Position numbers and translations under genes: made by a program | Part shown: positions 11,080 through 22,430 of the stretch, in pieces | Position numbering within the stretch: position 1 is the stretch's first letter | Layout: each line of letters opens with the position of its first letter | Assembly: GCA_015143295.1 (NCBI GenBank) | Contig: CM026552.1 | Coordinates: 60,010,944-60,074,943 of the forward strand | Length of the DNA stretch: 64,000 bases | Reading direction: 5' to 3' | Source: Tetracentron sinense | Lineage: Eukaryota; Streptophyta; Magnoliopsida; Trochodendrales; Trochodendraceae | Notes under the pieces: generated by a model | Told to the model about the DNA's origin: nothing | Databases searched by the model: none | Seen by the model: only the letters and a program-made list of their open reading frames with translations

Positions 11080-12868
11080 GCATAGTGGGCTCAATAGTTC
11101 TTTTTGTATTTTGATGTTTTGATAGATGGGCATGTCCACCTTTGACTTGATATATTATGCATATGTTAACTTGGAATGCTGTTTTGGAGTTATAGAAGAA
11201 AAGAAAAAGTTAGTTCACGCTTCTGCACTCATGTTTTAGCTTCCACGCTCTGATTATTGTTGTTATAGTATCATGTTTACCTTGTTCATTACCGGATGTT
11301 TGGCAGGTACAAATAGTCACCTCTAAAGTATCCCTTAACTCCTAGGGGGTATTTTGGGGCACGACAGTTCATAAAAGACTTATTAGCATCATAGTATACT
11401 TAGACAATTCTAGAAACGTAGAACATTTTCATTCATTGCATCACATCACATCACCAAGATCATGGCTTTTAAGCCTATTTCATCACATCATACTTAGAAT
11501 CATTATTTATTTAGAGATAACAACATTCATTTACAAGTATAACTATATTCATCCTTTTATTGAAAAACCCTCCAATCATAAACCCTTATTTACTCATTTG
11601 ATTATAATCTAGTTTACCCAAAATTCTACATTTGCTATTTGCATCATAGTAAAGTTAGGTAGTAGTCATCTTTTCAATCACCCATTTAATCATCTTTTCA
11701 ATCCTTGTGTAATAACAAAGCTAGATAGTAGAAGTACTTACTTTTCATTCAAAATCATACTTTCACTATTTGTATCATAACAAAGTTAATTAGTAGGATT
11801 ACTTACTTTTCAAAGATTAAATCTTAGCTTGGAAGGATGATTGAACACAAGTTTGAGCTTAAAAATGGATATCCATGCTCGAGGATGAAGATCCAAGCTT
11901 GTGGAAGCTTGAATTTGATCTCCACTTGATCTCCAACAAAACCCCTCTTTGGAATCCCCAAAATCTTCTCCCTTCTCTTCTAAGAACTCCTTTAGGTTTA
12001 GGTTAACTCAAAACCCCCCAAATGATCTCCTATTTAGAGGCCAAGAAGGTAAAAACCCAAAAAATCCCGCTATTTTGAAATTAATTCGCGCGCCTACGAT
12101 CGTACGTAGGCTTCCTATGATCGATCGTAAGTTTTTCAGAGAGTTTACCCAGTTTTTGAGACTTTAAGAATGTCTGTAGAGTGTCTATGAACGTTCGTAG
12201 CACTTCTATGATCGTTCGTAGGTTGTTTACGAATGTTCGTACCTGCGACAGAAAGTTTCCATATTTTTTATGCTTTGGTATTTTACCCATACCTTTTGAC
12301 TCGCTTATCGGAATTTGACGAATAAACTTGAGTTGGACTCATCATTCAAAGGGAAATAATTTTATATCTAATGGACAAATCCTAATTCTAATTTTTTAAT
12401 TACCTAAATGGGCTCTAAATCTAACTGGTATGAAAATGGATTTCAGTAGCCCAAATTTTCAATAGACCCGTTCTGGAAATCCAACTTTTAACTCATCCTC
12501 AACTCAAAATCTAGAAAAATGATAAACATGAACCTCAAAGAGGGTTTCAATAAATTTCTAAAAATTTAAGAATCACCCAATTCCGATCAGCAGTGAGAAA
12601 ACTGGAGATGCTTAAAGTTGAGGGTATGTTAAGGCATAACCCTTGTTGACACTTAAGAGTATTCTATACTCTTACTTCCTTCATCCCAAACACCCATATA
12701 CTTAAAAATATATTCTTAAAGCTTTAATACATGTCATCATTCACCATACTTCCAAATATACCAACACAAGGTTCTCATTATCATTGATTACCATTCAGAG
12801 CATTACAATAGGCTTTAAGCCTTAGTCACTATTCACCATACCAAGCCATCAAGATCCGGGGCTCTACA

Positions 12869-12880
12869 TCCTCCCCCCTT
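12869..12880 (-). other. Polypurine tract of the minus-strand gypsy element
   Basis: The minus strand reads AAGGGGGGAGGA directly before the 3' LTR start at 12868. This is the expected plus-strand primer site and fixes the LTR boundary. Confidence 0.85.
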
Positions 12881-12953
12881 ACAGAAATTTCACCATCGAA
12901 ATTAGAACGATACATAGGGATAATAAGGAACAAAATTTACATGTAAACCTCAA

Positions 12954-15900
12954 TTATACAAACAAATGAGGGTACTGTTCTTTTAACTCGGCTTCGCGCT
13001 TCCATGTACCTTCTTCTTTAGCATGATGTTGCCATCGAACAAAAAACAAGGGAATCATTTTATTAGGCAATATTTGATGTCTACGGTCCAAAATTTGAAC
13101 CGGCTCTTCAACTAATGTGAGATCCTCCCGGATTTCCAACAGATCAAGATCTATAACATGGGAAGGATCCAGGATATACTTTCGGAGCATGGACACATGA
13201 AACACATTGTGGATTGCCGCCATGTGAGTGGGTAGAGCAACCCGATAAGCAACCTCACCAACTCGGGTGATGATATCAAACGGACCTACATACCTCGGAC
13301 TAAGCTTGCCCCTCTTTCCAATCTTATAACACCCTTTGTCGGCGAAATTTTAACAAATACCATATCGCCAACGTGGAACTCAAGGTCTCGTCTACGGGTG
13401 TCGGCATAGCTCTTCTGCCTATCCTGGGCCATCTTCAACCTTTCCCTGATGATCTTGACCTTATCCGTGGTCTGCTCGATCAACTAGGGACCCAATATTT
13501 TTCTCTCTCCAACTTCATCCCAGTATAGAGGAGATCTACAACTTCGACCATACAAGGTCTCGAAAGGTACCATCTGGATGCTTACTTGATAACTGTTCTT
13601 ATAGGTGAACTCAACCAACGACAAGTGATCCTCCCAACTGCCTTTGAAGTCTAACATGCAAGCTCGGAGCATGTCCTCTATAATCTGGTTCATCCTCTTG
13701 GTCTGCTCATCTGTCTGAGGATGAAAGGCGGTGCTAAAGTCCAAATGGGAACCCATAGCGCTCTGGATGCTCTTCCAGAACCTAAAAGCGAATCTCGGAT
13801 CTTGATCTAAAACAATGCTCACTGACACCCCATGCAATCAAACCACTTCTTTGATGTATAGTGCTACAAGTTGGTTCGAGTTAAACGCAGTCCGATATGG
13901 CAAGAAATGGGCGGACTTCGTTAAATGGTCAACCACCACCCAAATGGCATCGGAGTTCTTCACTGTCCTTGGGAACCTAACAATGAAATCCATGGAAATG
14001 TTCTCCCATTTCCACTCGGGACTAGGAAGGGATTGCAAAAGCCCTGCTGGCCTCATATGCTCGGCCTTCACTTGTTGGCATACCAAGCATCTTGACACAT
14101 ACTCTGTGACTTCCCTCTTCATGTTTTACCATCAATAGTGGTTCTTCATATTCTGATACATCTTAGTACCACCAGGATGCACAGTGTACTTGGACTGTGA
14201 GCTTCATCTAAGATCTCACTTCTCAACTCTACATCTGCAGGAACACATAACCTTCCCTTAAATGTGATAACTCCATTACTGTTCAAAGAGAACTCATCAC
14301 TCCCCTTGCTAACCGCCTTATCTCTGTAAGCAAGTAGCTCCGCATTCCAATCCTGCAACTCTCGGATCCGAACTTGAATATAAGGCCTGACTGTGAGAGT
14401 AGCCATGACTGGCCCAAAGGTGGGAATACTAAAATTGATATCAAGGTTTGCCTTGGCCTCTAACATCTTCCACTCGTGAATCATCATGTGGGCTACAAGT
14501 CTAGGAGGCTTTCTGCTCAAAGCATCTACCACCATGTTAACTTTACCCGGATGGTACTGGATGGAACACTCATAGTCCTTCAAGAATTACATCCATCGAC
14601 GTTGTTGCATATTCAACTCCTTTTGGAAAAATAGATATTTTAAACTTTTGTGATCCGTGAAAACATCAAACGGTTCCCCATAAAGGTAATGCCGCCAAAT
14701 CTTTAATGTGAATAGCACCGCGGCCAACTCCAAGTCGTGAGTAGGATAGCTCTTCTCATGATCCTTCAACTGCTGGGAAGTATAGGCGATGACATTCCCG
14801 TGCTGCATAAGAACACATCCTAGCCCAACATTCGAGGCATCACTGTAAACTACAAAACCTCCACTCCCTAATGACACTGTGAGAATAAGGGTTGTAGTAA
14901 GTCGTCTCTTCAACTCCGTGAAGCTTGCTTCACACTTCTCTCTCCAAGTGAACTTAGCATTTTTCTGCGTTACGTGAGTGGTGCCGCTAAGCTGGAGAAT
15001 CCCTCTACGAATCTCCTGTAGTATCCTGCCAAACCAAGGAAGCTGTGTATCCCGGTAACACTCCTGGGTCTCTCCCATTTCATTACTATTTCTATCTTTG
15101 TTGGGTCTACTAAAATACACTTGGAAAATACCACGTGGCCAAGGAACGCCACTTTCTCCAATCAAGATTCACACTTACTCAACTTGGTATACAGTCTATG
15201 CTCTCAAAGAGTCTCAAGTGTAAGGCGAAGGTCTCGATCATGATCCTCCCGTGTCGGGAAATACACTAAGATATTGTAAACAAAGACGACAACACATCTG
15301 TCGAGACAAGGCTTGAACACCTGATTCATCAAATCCATGAACACCGCCAGTGCATTCGTTAGACTAAAAGGCATGACCAAGAACTCATAGTGTCCGTACC
15401 GAGTCCTAAAGGCAGTCTTTGGAACATCTTTGGCCTTGATCTTCAACTGATGATAGCTTGATCGAAGATCAATCTTGGAGAACAACCTTGCTCCCTTCAG
15501 TTGGTCGAACAAATCGTCTATCCGTGGCAATGGATAACGATTCTTGATCGTAACCTCGTTCAACTGTCTATAGTCGATGCACATCCTCATAGACCCATCC
15601 TTCTTCTTCACGAAGAGTACTGGTGCTCCCCATAGTGACACACTTGGTCGGATGAAACCAAGCTGTTGCAACTCTTCTATCTGCTCATTCAGTTCTTTCA
15701 GTTCAATTGGGGCCATCTTGTACGGAGCCTTAGAAATTGGAGCCATTCCTGAAGCAAGCTCTATTGCAAACTCTATCTCCCCATCTGGAGGTAACCCCGG
15801 TAAGTCTTCAAGAAATACATCCAAATACTCACTTACAACTGGGATGGCTGAGGAATCTCGTGCCTCCGAATTTGAAAGACTTAGAGCCACTAGATGGGCT

Positions 15901-16279
15901 ATATCTCTCCTTTGAAGTCCACGAAAGTGGAATGGCTTGACGCACTCTGGCTTAAATTTCACCATCTTTTCAAAAAAAGCCACGTGCCCGTGGTGTGCAG
16001 CTAGCCAATCCATCCCGAGAATAACATCGAAGTCCAAGTCTTGGAACTCAAGGATGATCAGATCGATCGATAATTCATGCTGCCCAACTTGAACTATATA
16101 ATTTTGGTATCCTCGGTCTGTATCAACCGACTTGCTAAGTGAAGTCGAAATGGTCAACTCTTGACGTAGGTGACTCGGGTCAGACGCGAAACCTTTGGCG
16201 AAGCTAGGTGACACAAAGGAATATGTTGATCCCGTGTCGATTAACACACGAGCTAAACACTCATTCACTAGCAAAACGT
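12954..16279 (-). pseudogene. pol: Gypsy pol: protease, RT, RNase H, integrase, chromodomain
   Basis: Minus-strand translation begins in the second exon with [16 protein letters not shown] (protease, active-site DTG), followed by RT (about 15660-15250), RNase H (about 14950-14600), the zinc-binding and catalytic parts of integrase (about 14200-13560), GPF-like linker (about 13300) and a chromodomain at the end (NKMIPLFFVRWQHHAKEEGT region, to 12954). The RT active site, normally FIDD, reads FVYN, so polymerase function is gone. Stops or frame changes near 15204, 15165, 14584, 14140, 13838, 13484 and 13286 interrupt it. The chromodomain itself is open and keeps its tryptophans. Confidence 0.88.
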
Positions 16280-16420
16280 CTGGGCATTATAATTAGCTAC
16301 ATCAATAAGTTTCAAGCAAAAACATATATAGAGTATAAGTAGAATGATATACAAGTAAGTATACATATACATTACAACAACCATCAGTTCACACTTGAAG
16401 AGTTTACAATTTTTGCTTAC
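16280..16420 (-). other. Putative gag-pol intron (141 bp), minus strand
   Basis: On the minus strand exon 1 ends in CAAG followed by GTAAGCAAAAATTGTAA at 16420, and exon 2 begins after AATGCCCAG at 16280. Joining them gives an uninterrupted codon and leads straight into the protease. A branch-like GCTAAT lies about 20 nt before the acceptor. If not removed, translation stops six codons after the donor. The plus-strand element has an equivalent segment at 56581-56716 with the same joints, which supports a real, conserved intron. No RNA evidence is available. Confidence 0.65.
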
Positions 16421-16593
16421 CTTGCACAATATCGTTAGATGCCTATGCGTCCCGTTCTGTTAAGGCAAAGACCCGACCCTGGTTTGCCTTGCGAGGCTGT
16501 TGTGTGGTCTGTGTGGATCGTGCGGGTCTAGATGCAGAAGCTTGTGAAGACCCTTGCGGAGCAGTCTGACAGATTGGGGGTCTGCTCCCCTGA

Positions 16594-16773
16594 GGCTGGA
16601 GAGTGTCGGAGGGCTTCTGGAGGATGTTTCCATTGTGGCGAGCAGGGACACATGATTAAAGATTGTTCCCATGAGGTTGGACCCGTGACTACTGGCGTGG
16701 GCGATCTTTAAGCATATGGCCCTGCTCACCACAATGGAAACATCCTCTAGATTCTCTCCGACACTCTCCAGCC
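16594..16773. repeat. Inverted duplication of the gag zinc-knuckle segment
   Basis: Two arms of about 71 bp face each other around a 38-bp spacer: 16594-16664 and 16703-16773. Both contain ATGTTTCCATTGTGG on one strand or its complement and encode a CFHCGEQGH zinc knuckle; the 16703-16773 arm is in the sense of the element and the other is inverted. The arms differ at several positions, so the duplication is not very recent or the copies came from different templates. Confidence 0.85.
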
Positions 16774-17235
16774 GGGCGTCTTCAACCATAATAGTCACAC
16801 TCCTTGAAAGATGAAGAGGATGCAGGCGGCACATATCTGGTGCCTTGAGAAAAAGTAGGGCGAGGTGTCTGTGAAGTAGCAGGATGAGGTGCTAGCTGTA
16901 CAAAAGGAGCCCTCTATGTCGGTGTAGGCCTAGGAGCTGGATAAGGGGAAATCCTTGCCCTCTTCTCCGGTGGTGCTGAGCCACTGGACTGACCCCTATG
17001 CATGAATCTCCCGAAGCCGCTCTCTCTCCTCTTAAGAAACTACTCTGAGTTCCTCTCGGCGATCTTCGCATTTCCCGCAATCTCCCTCCAAGATTCCACC
17101 TAAAGAATAGAACTCGATCCTTGATTAAGGCTTTTAACCCATTCTCAAATTTTCTGAATCGCATCTCCTCCGTCGTGATCAAGTGTGGTACGAGTCGGGA
17201 TAACTCAACAAACTTGGCCTCATACTCGACCACAC

Positions 17236-17700
17236 TCATATCTCCTTACACTAGGGACATGAACTCCATCTCCTTCTGTTGTCTAACAATCTTAGGAAAA
17301 TACTGCCCATAGAAGGCATCAAGAAACTCTCTCCAAGACCACGGCTCTCCTGCCCTGGCAGTGGCTCTCTGCCTCAGTGCAGCTCTCCACTCACATCTCC
17401 TTGCACTAGGGACATGAACTCCATCTCCTTCTGTTGTCTAACAATCTTAGGAAAATACTGGCCATAGAAGGCATCAAGAAACTCTCTCCAAGACCACGGC
17501 TCTCCTGCCCTGGCAGTGGCTCTCTGCCTCAGTGCAGCTCTCCACTCACATCTCCTTGCACTAGGGACATGAACTCCATCTCCTTCTGTTGTCTAACAAT
17601 CTTGAGAAAATACTGCCCATAGAAGGCATCAAGAAACTCTCCCCAAGACCATGGCTCTCCTGTCCTGGCAGTGGCTCTCTGCCTCAGTGCAGCTCTCCAC
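17236..17700. repeat. Three tandem copies of a 155-bp gag segment
   Basis: Units start at 17236, 17391 and 17546 and each is 155 bp. They contain the minus-strand code for the EPWSW...EFLDAFYGQYF part of Gag. Because 155 is not a multiple of three, each extra copy shifts the frame. The units are nearly identical (for example CTCTCCAAGACCACGG in two and CTCCCCAAGACCATGG in the third), so the expansion is younger than most substitutions in the element. Confidence 0.92.
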
Positions 17701-18375
17701 CAATGATCAGCTTCCCCTTCCATCATAAAAGCAGCCTAGTCTACTATCTGCTTATCGGTGCAGCAAAGAGCACAGAAGATCTTCTCTAATTGTATAATCC
17801 ACACCTCTGCAACCATGGGATCTGTAGTCCCATAGAAAATAGGTGGATGGAGCCTTTGGAATGCCTCGAGTCCCGAAGTGTGATGTGTAGGAGGTGGATG
17901 TGCCAATGCAATAGTAGCAGCAGGCTGTCGGGCTGCTAGCATGGTGATGGTTTCCACCATGGTATTTAGCAACTAAGATAGGTGGGGTTGTTCATCACCC
18001 GATGGAGGGTCTCCTCCATTACCGTTGTTCCGAGTCTGGTAACAGCGACCCCGACCACCACGTCTCATGATAAATCCTGAGAACAGTAGTAAAACATGAG
18101 TCTAACTTGGTAACCAACTTTATTTCAATTATAACTTCAAGCTCGTTCCATATTCATAAGGTACATAATAGTAATACATCAAGGTATACATTACAACAGA
18201 TAAGTATACAATTTGTGGTTCTGGCGTAGGATACTAAATTCGGTTGAGTTTCAACCGGTTATGGATTAAGACTAAATGATTGGTCTATACTTGGAATATG
18301 ACTCATTTCTCATCCTAATGCCTTGATTCCATCATGATATCGGAATCTAAGTGACCCTAAAGAACCTAATGCCTT

Positions 18376-18388
18376 GGCTTTAATACCA
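18376..18388 (-). other. Primer binding site of the minus-strand gypsy element
   Basis: The minus strand reads TGGTATTAAAGCC a few bases after the 5' LTR end at 18393. The plant initiator-Met tRNA site is TGGTATCAGAGCC; the two differences are C-to-T and G-to-A changes. Confidence 0.75.
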
Positions 18389-18593
18389 CCTCTGTTGCGA
18401 CCCAAAATACCCCCTAGGAGTTAGGGATACTTTGGCTTGTGATGTACAAATATCTGATACCAAACCATCCTGTAAAATATCCCAGACAATGCATAGCGGA
18501 AGCTTAAATCAAGGTGCGGAAGTGTAAACTTAAAAATTTCTTCACTATACATGATCAGTATTCCAAGTTTGTACAATACAAAACCCAAAATAA

Positions 18594-18611
18594 GAGTAGA
18601 CATGTCTACTC
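18594..18611 (-). other. Conserved LTR hairpin (6-bp stem, 6-nt loop)
   Basis: GAGTAG and CTACTC around ACATGT. It is the partner of the copy at 8200-8217 in the other LTR of this element; only the loop differs. Confidence 0.65.
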
Positions 18612-20837
18612 ATCAAAATACAAAATATAATATTCTCTCTCTTTCTCTCTCTCAATAGTCACCCTGATAGGGCCAATAGTCTAAGTTCCTTACCTCCACC
18701 TGAGGCTCTACTATAGGCTCTACATATGGCTCCTCACCATAGTTCTCCTCTATCCAAGGACCCTAAGCATAGATGTCAAAGGGAACACGTGTACCTACCG
18801 AAATGAAATGTACGGCTGAACATGGAATACTCAGCAAACAAAAACTACTAGCTAACAATGCTATACTAATCATAATATCACGTACAAGTGCGTAAAAGAA
18901 TACCATTTATAAAGTTCATGCTTAAAACCCCTCATGGAAAACCTTTCATAAAAACTTATTTTTCATGGAAAACGAAATCACCTTGTTCATGCTTATGAGT
19001 TCTTATGCATGCTTATGAGCCTCGTGAGTTCTTATGAGCTTTCGAGTTCTTGTGAACTTTCTTGTGAGCTTCGAGTTTTTATGAGCTTCTTGTGAGCTTT
19101 CAAGTTCTTGTGAGCTTATGATCCTTGGAGACTTATGCAATATCTTAGAATTTGCATTTATTACGAGTTCTTGAAAGCCTTGTGAGACTTATGATCCTTG
19201 GAGTTCATGCAAGATCTTAGACTTGATCCTTGTGAGCATGAGGTAACCGATCTTAGAAATACCAACCCAAAGTTTGGCTTTGTCAATACTTATGTATTTA
19301 TGCTTCTTCTTATGAATTTCCTTTGAAAACATTCCTTATGATAATTGAAATACATGCTTATGAGAAAACCTCGGTCATATAAAACTTATCGTGCGTGGAG
19401 TGCTTGTGAGCATCATCATGTATATATGGAAAGCTTTAAACATTTCATATGATTCATACAAGATGTAGCACCCCGGATTTTTCATCTTTAATGAATGGCA
19501 CTTTCGTAGCTAATTGGCCATTTTCGTAGTCTAATTAATAAATAAGGGAGAAATCGGAAATTCTGAAATGTCAAAAATGTTCGTTTTCGAAAGACGGATC
19601 CAACGCAAGTTGAATCGTCGAAATCCGACGAGCGAGTCAAAAGATATGGTCAAAACAGTCCAGACATACAGAGCACCGATCGCTCGGTCCAGTCAGCGAT
19701 CGATCGGTCCATAACCGATCGATCGGTAGCTATCACACGGTCAGAAATTTTGTATGGGGAAATTTTCCAGAGAGTGAGTTTTTGACCTGTCGATCGGTCA
19801 TAAACACCGATCGCTTGGTAGGCAACCGATCGATCGGTCATAACCACCGATCGCTCGGTCTTCGCGTTTTTGCAGAAATTCAGTAAGGGCGTTTTCATCT
19901 TTTGGGGGTTAAACCCTTTCTCCTTAAGGCTTGCCCGAGCCTTAGGGCATCATTCACTATACTTAGAGAGATTTGGGAGATAAGAGAGAAGAGAAAAGGG
20001 TTTCCTAAACCTAGGTTGCTTTTGGAGAAGAAATCAAAGGGGTGAAGACCCTAGATCGTCCACAAGCACGTTTTCTTCAAGATTTGAACTCAAGCTCGGG
20101 TGGGGTGCATTCTCAAAGCTAGGGCAGCCCTCACTCACGTTTTTGAAAGGGATTTCTTCCCCAACTCAAGCTTCTTTCAAGCAAAGGCTTCATCTTTCAA
20201 GTTGGAGCTTCAATCAAGGTCCCTACCAAGGATCAAGCCTTGATTCAAGGTTAGTACACTCTACTAACTTTCTTTAGCAATAATCTAGTTTTTCCCCTTT
20301 GACATTATGATGTTGGTCTTGTATCTTCCCTTACTTGAAATGTGCTATACTTCCTAAACCTAAACAAGATAAATGTGAATGTGGGGTTGTATGTATGATT
20401 GGTGGATGTAGAGGCGATTGGATGCCATTGGACGTGGTGAAATGTGGGTATGGAAAATGGTGGAAGGGCACTCTATGAATAATGAAGATACTTGGATGTT
20501 GTGTGGGAAATTTATGCGCTAAAAAGGGGAAATAAAACTACTAAAATGTTGCACACCGGATGTTTGATAATATGCTTAAACCAAGAATAAATGAAATTGA
20601 TAAAGGAAATGGATGTAAGCTTTATGTAATTATTCTTGTAAATGATGACTTGACCAAATGCCATGTTGATCACCTAAATGCTTACATGTTATACTATGAA
20701 TTGAAATATGATGCGATATCCCTCTTGTTACACGTGTCCCCATGATTGTCACTATTGGCACGCCCACGAGCACACATGCATGCATGAAACCGGGTTTTTC
20801 AAGATTGTATTATACATGTTGAATCAAGAAATTGAAC

Positions 20838-21065
20838 AAGAACATGACAAGGAGGTTGGTAGCCCAAGGAAGGGTGCTAGCCTCTGGCTCACAAGAGAAA
20901 TGGAACAAGAACATGACAAGGAGGTTGAAATGGAACAAGAACATGACAAAGAGGTTGGTAGCCCAAGGAAGGGTGCTAGCCTCTGGCTCACAAGAGAAAT
21001 GGAACAAGAACATGACAAGGAGGTTGGTAGCCTAAGGAAGGGTGCTAGCCTCTGGCTCACAAGTA
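20838..21065 (+). repeat. Tandem hairpin-unit array, short form
   Basis: Three full units and one partial unit contain GAGGTTGGTAGCCCAAGG and GGTGCTAGCCTCTGG separated by an AACATGACAA linker. The two arms pair as RNA with G-U wobbles. An intact reading frame runs through the repeats because the units share a frame, but its sequence is simple repeat translation and I do not call it a gene. Confidence 0.75.
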
Positions 21066-21338
21066 TACAAGTCAAGAACAAATCAAGACATGAAATACAA
21101 GACAAGACACGACACACATACATGATTTGACCGAGACACGAAAAAGGTTTCCGAGACATTAGTTTTACCGAGGTTTTTGCATTCATACACGCATGTCAAG
21201 ATATGGCTATGTATCTTATGCTTTCACTATTGCTTTAAATTAATATCTTGTATTGCTCACTGTTGTTATGCTTTCGCTATTGTTATGGTTAGCTAGTAGT
21301 TTGTACTCGTTGAGTATTCCATGCTCAGCCGTACTTTT

Positions 21339-21479
21339 ATGTCGGCAGGTACTGTGGATGTCCTCGACCCCGAGCCTTGGGTCGAGGAGGAGTATGTAGA
21401 GGAGAGGGAGCCACCTATCCCATGGCAGTCTCAGGAGGATGGGGACTTGGATGTGTGGCCATACCTCGACTACTGTTGA
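21339..21479 (+). CDS. LTR-embedded acidic small ORF, 46 aa
   Basis: ATG (context TTTTATGTCGGCAGGTAC) to TGA, 46 codons. Core EPWVEEEYVEE, end VWPYLDYC, strongly acidic. It is intact, like the copies at 10939, 30958 (minus), 54597 and 62216. Function unknown; translation not shown. Confidence 0.55.
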   Translation: MSAGTVDVLDPEPWVEEEYVEEREPPIPWQSQEDGDLDVWPYLDYC

Positions 21480-21516
21480 GAGGAGAGGGTTAGAGAGTTC
21501 CTTTTTGTATTTTGAT

Positions 21517-21534
21517 AGGTGGGCATGTCCACCT
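21517..21534 (+). other. Conserved LTR hairpin (6-bp stem, 6-nt loop)
   Basis: AGGTGG, loop GCATGT, CCACCT, starting 38 nt after the small-ORF stop. Perfect stem. Counterparts with changed but still paired stems are at 8200, 25147, 30759, 45987, 54780 and 62399. Confidence 0.7.
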
Positions 21535-22420
21535 TTACTTTGATTGTAATTGGTATATGTTAACTTGGAATACTATTTGGAGTTATAGAAGAAAAGAAAA
21601 AGTTGGCTTATGCTTCCGCACTTATGTTTAGTTTCCGCGCTCTGATTATCATTGTATTATATTATGTTTGGCCTCTTGCATTACAGGATGGTTTGACAGG
21701 TACACGTAGTCACCTCTAAAGTATCCCTTAACTCCTAGGGGGTATTTTGGGGCGCGACACAAGACCTATTAGCATCATAGTATACTTAGACAATTCTAGA
21801 AATGTAGAACATTTTCATTCATTGCATCACATCACCAAGATCATGGCTTTTAAGCCTATTTCATCACATCATACTTAGAATAATTATTTATTTAGAGATA
21901 ACAACATTCACTGACAAGTATAACTATATTCATCCTTTTATTGAAAAACCCTCAAATCATAAACCCTTATTTACTCATTTGATCATAATCTAGTTTACCC
22001 AAAATCATACATTTGCTATTTGCAGCATAGTAAAGCTAGGTAGTAGTAGTACTTACAATGTTATTCAAAATCACCCATTTAATCATCTTTTCAATCCTTG
22101 TGTAATAACAAAGCTAGATAGTAGAAGTACTTACTTTTTATTCAAAATCATACTTTCACTATTTGTATCATAAAAAAGTTAATTAGTAGGATTACTTTTT
22201 TGCAAAGATTAAATCTTAGCTTGGAAGGATGATTGAACACAAGTTTGAACTTGAAAATGGATATCCACGCTTGAGGATGAAGATCCAAGCTTGTGGAAGC
22301 TTGAATTTGATCTCCACTTGATCTCCAACAAAACCCCTCTTTGGAATCCCCAAAATCTTCTTCCTTCTCTTCTAAGAACTCTTTTAGGTTTAGGTTAGCT
22401 CAAAACCCCCCAAATGATCT

Positions 22421-22430
22421 CCTATTTATA
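22421..22430 (-). promoter_or_regulatory. TATA box of the gypsy 5' LTR
   Basis: TATAAATAGG on the minus strand, just downstream of the palindromic-word block (22485-22640) in the sense of the element. The 3' LTR copy near 12031-12040 is mutated to CTAAATAGG. Confidence 0.6.

Larger units (their letters stand above)
9080..11366 (+). mobile_element. Solo gypsy LTR with target duplication GTTCA
   Basis: A complete LTR of 2287 bp starts TGTAGCACCCTGG and ends GGGGCACGACA. The 5-bp direct repeat GTTCA is perfect (9075-9079 and 11367-11371), so this is a true insertion later reduced to one LTR by recombination. It lies inside the 3' LTR of the minus-strand gypsy element. Contents in order: conserved GAGTCAAAAGATATGG block, palindromic words built on GGTCGACC (9322-9470), TATA-like TTTATAAACC near 9567, decayed hairpin units (10320-10560), small reading frame (10939-11079), hairpin (11124-11141) and the terminal block. 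Confidence 0.92.
7981..12868 (-). mobile_element. 3' LTR of the minus-strand gypsy element, split by a solo LTR
   Basis: On the minus strand the LTR starts TGTAGAGCCCCGGATC at 12868 next to the purine tract and ends GGGCCGTGACA at 7981. Its own sequence is 7981-9079 plus 11372-12868, about 2.6 kb. It carries the palindromic word CTACGATCGTTCGTAG in several variants (12085-12250), an acidic small reading frame (8415-8260) and the 6-bp hairpin (8200-8217). Short decayed repeats around CTTATGAGTTC fill 8600-8850. The 5' LTR at 18393-23039 matches it over its length with a few percent differences by eye. Confidence 0.85.
16421..18068 (-). pseudogene. gag: Gypsy gag, broken and rearranged
   Basis: ATG at 18068 follows the conserved context TTCTCAGGATTTATCATG. 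The Gag core is recognisable (PIFYGTTDPMVAEVWI, AAFMMEGEADHWW, PWSWGEFLDAF) and is followed by a Pro/Ala-rich part and a CCHC zinc knuckle (CFHCGEQGHM). It is broken by TAG codons near 17973 and 17737, by three tandem copies of a 155-bp segment (17236-17700), and by an inverted second copy of the zinc-knuckle region (16594-16773). It cannot make a normal capsid protein. The intact homologue at 55344-56525 is 394 aa. Confidence 0.82.
19464..21759 (+). mobile_element. Solo gypsy LTR with target duplication CAAGA
   Basis: A complete LTR of 2296 bp starts TGTAGCACCCCGG and ends GGGGCGCGACA, flanked by perfect CAAGA repeats (19459-19463 and 21760-21764). It is inserted in the 5' LTR of the minus-strand gypsy element, 7 bp from the position where the other solo LTR entered the 3' LTR. 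It belongs to the ACCGATCGATCGGT palindrome subfamily (words at 19674-19860). It also holds a hairpin-unit array (20838-21065), the small reading frame (21339-21479) and the hairpin (21517-21534). Confidence 0.92.

Noticed and set aside
20708-21130. 140-aa plus-strand frame and a 120-aa minus-strand frame over repeats
   Set aside because: Both are translations of the tandem hairpin units, which share a frame; not conserved in other LTRs.
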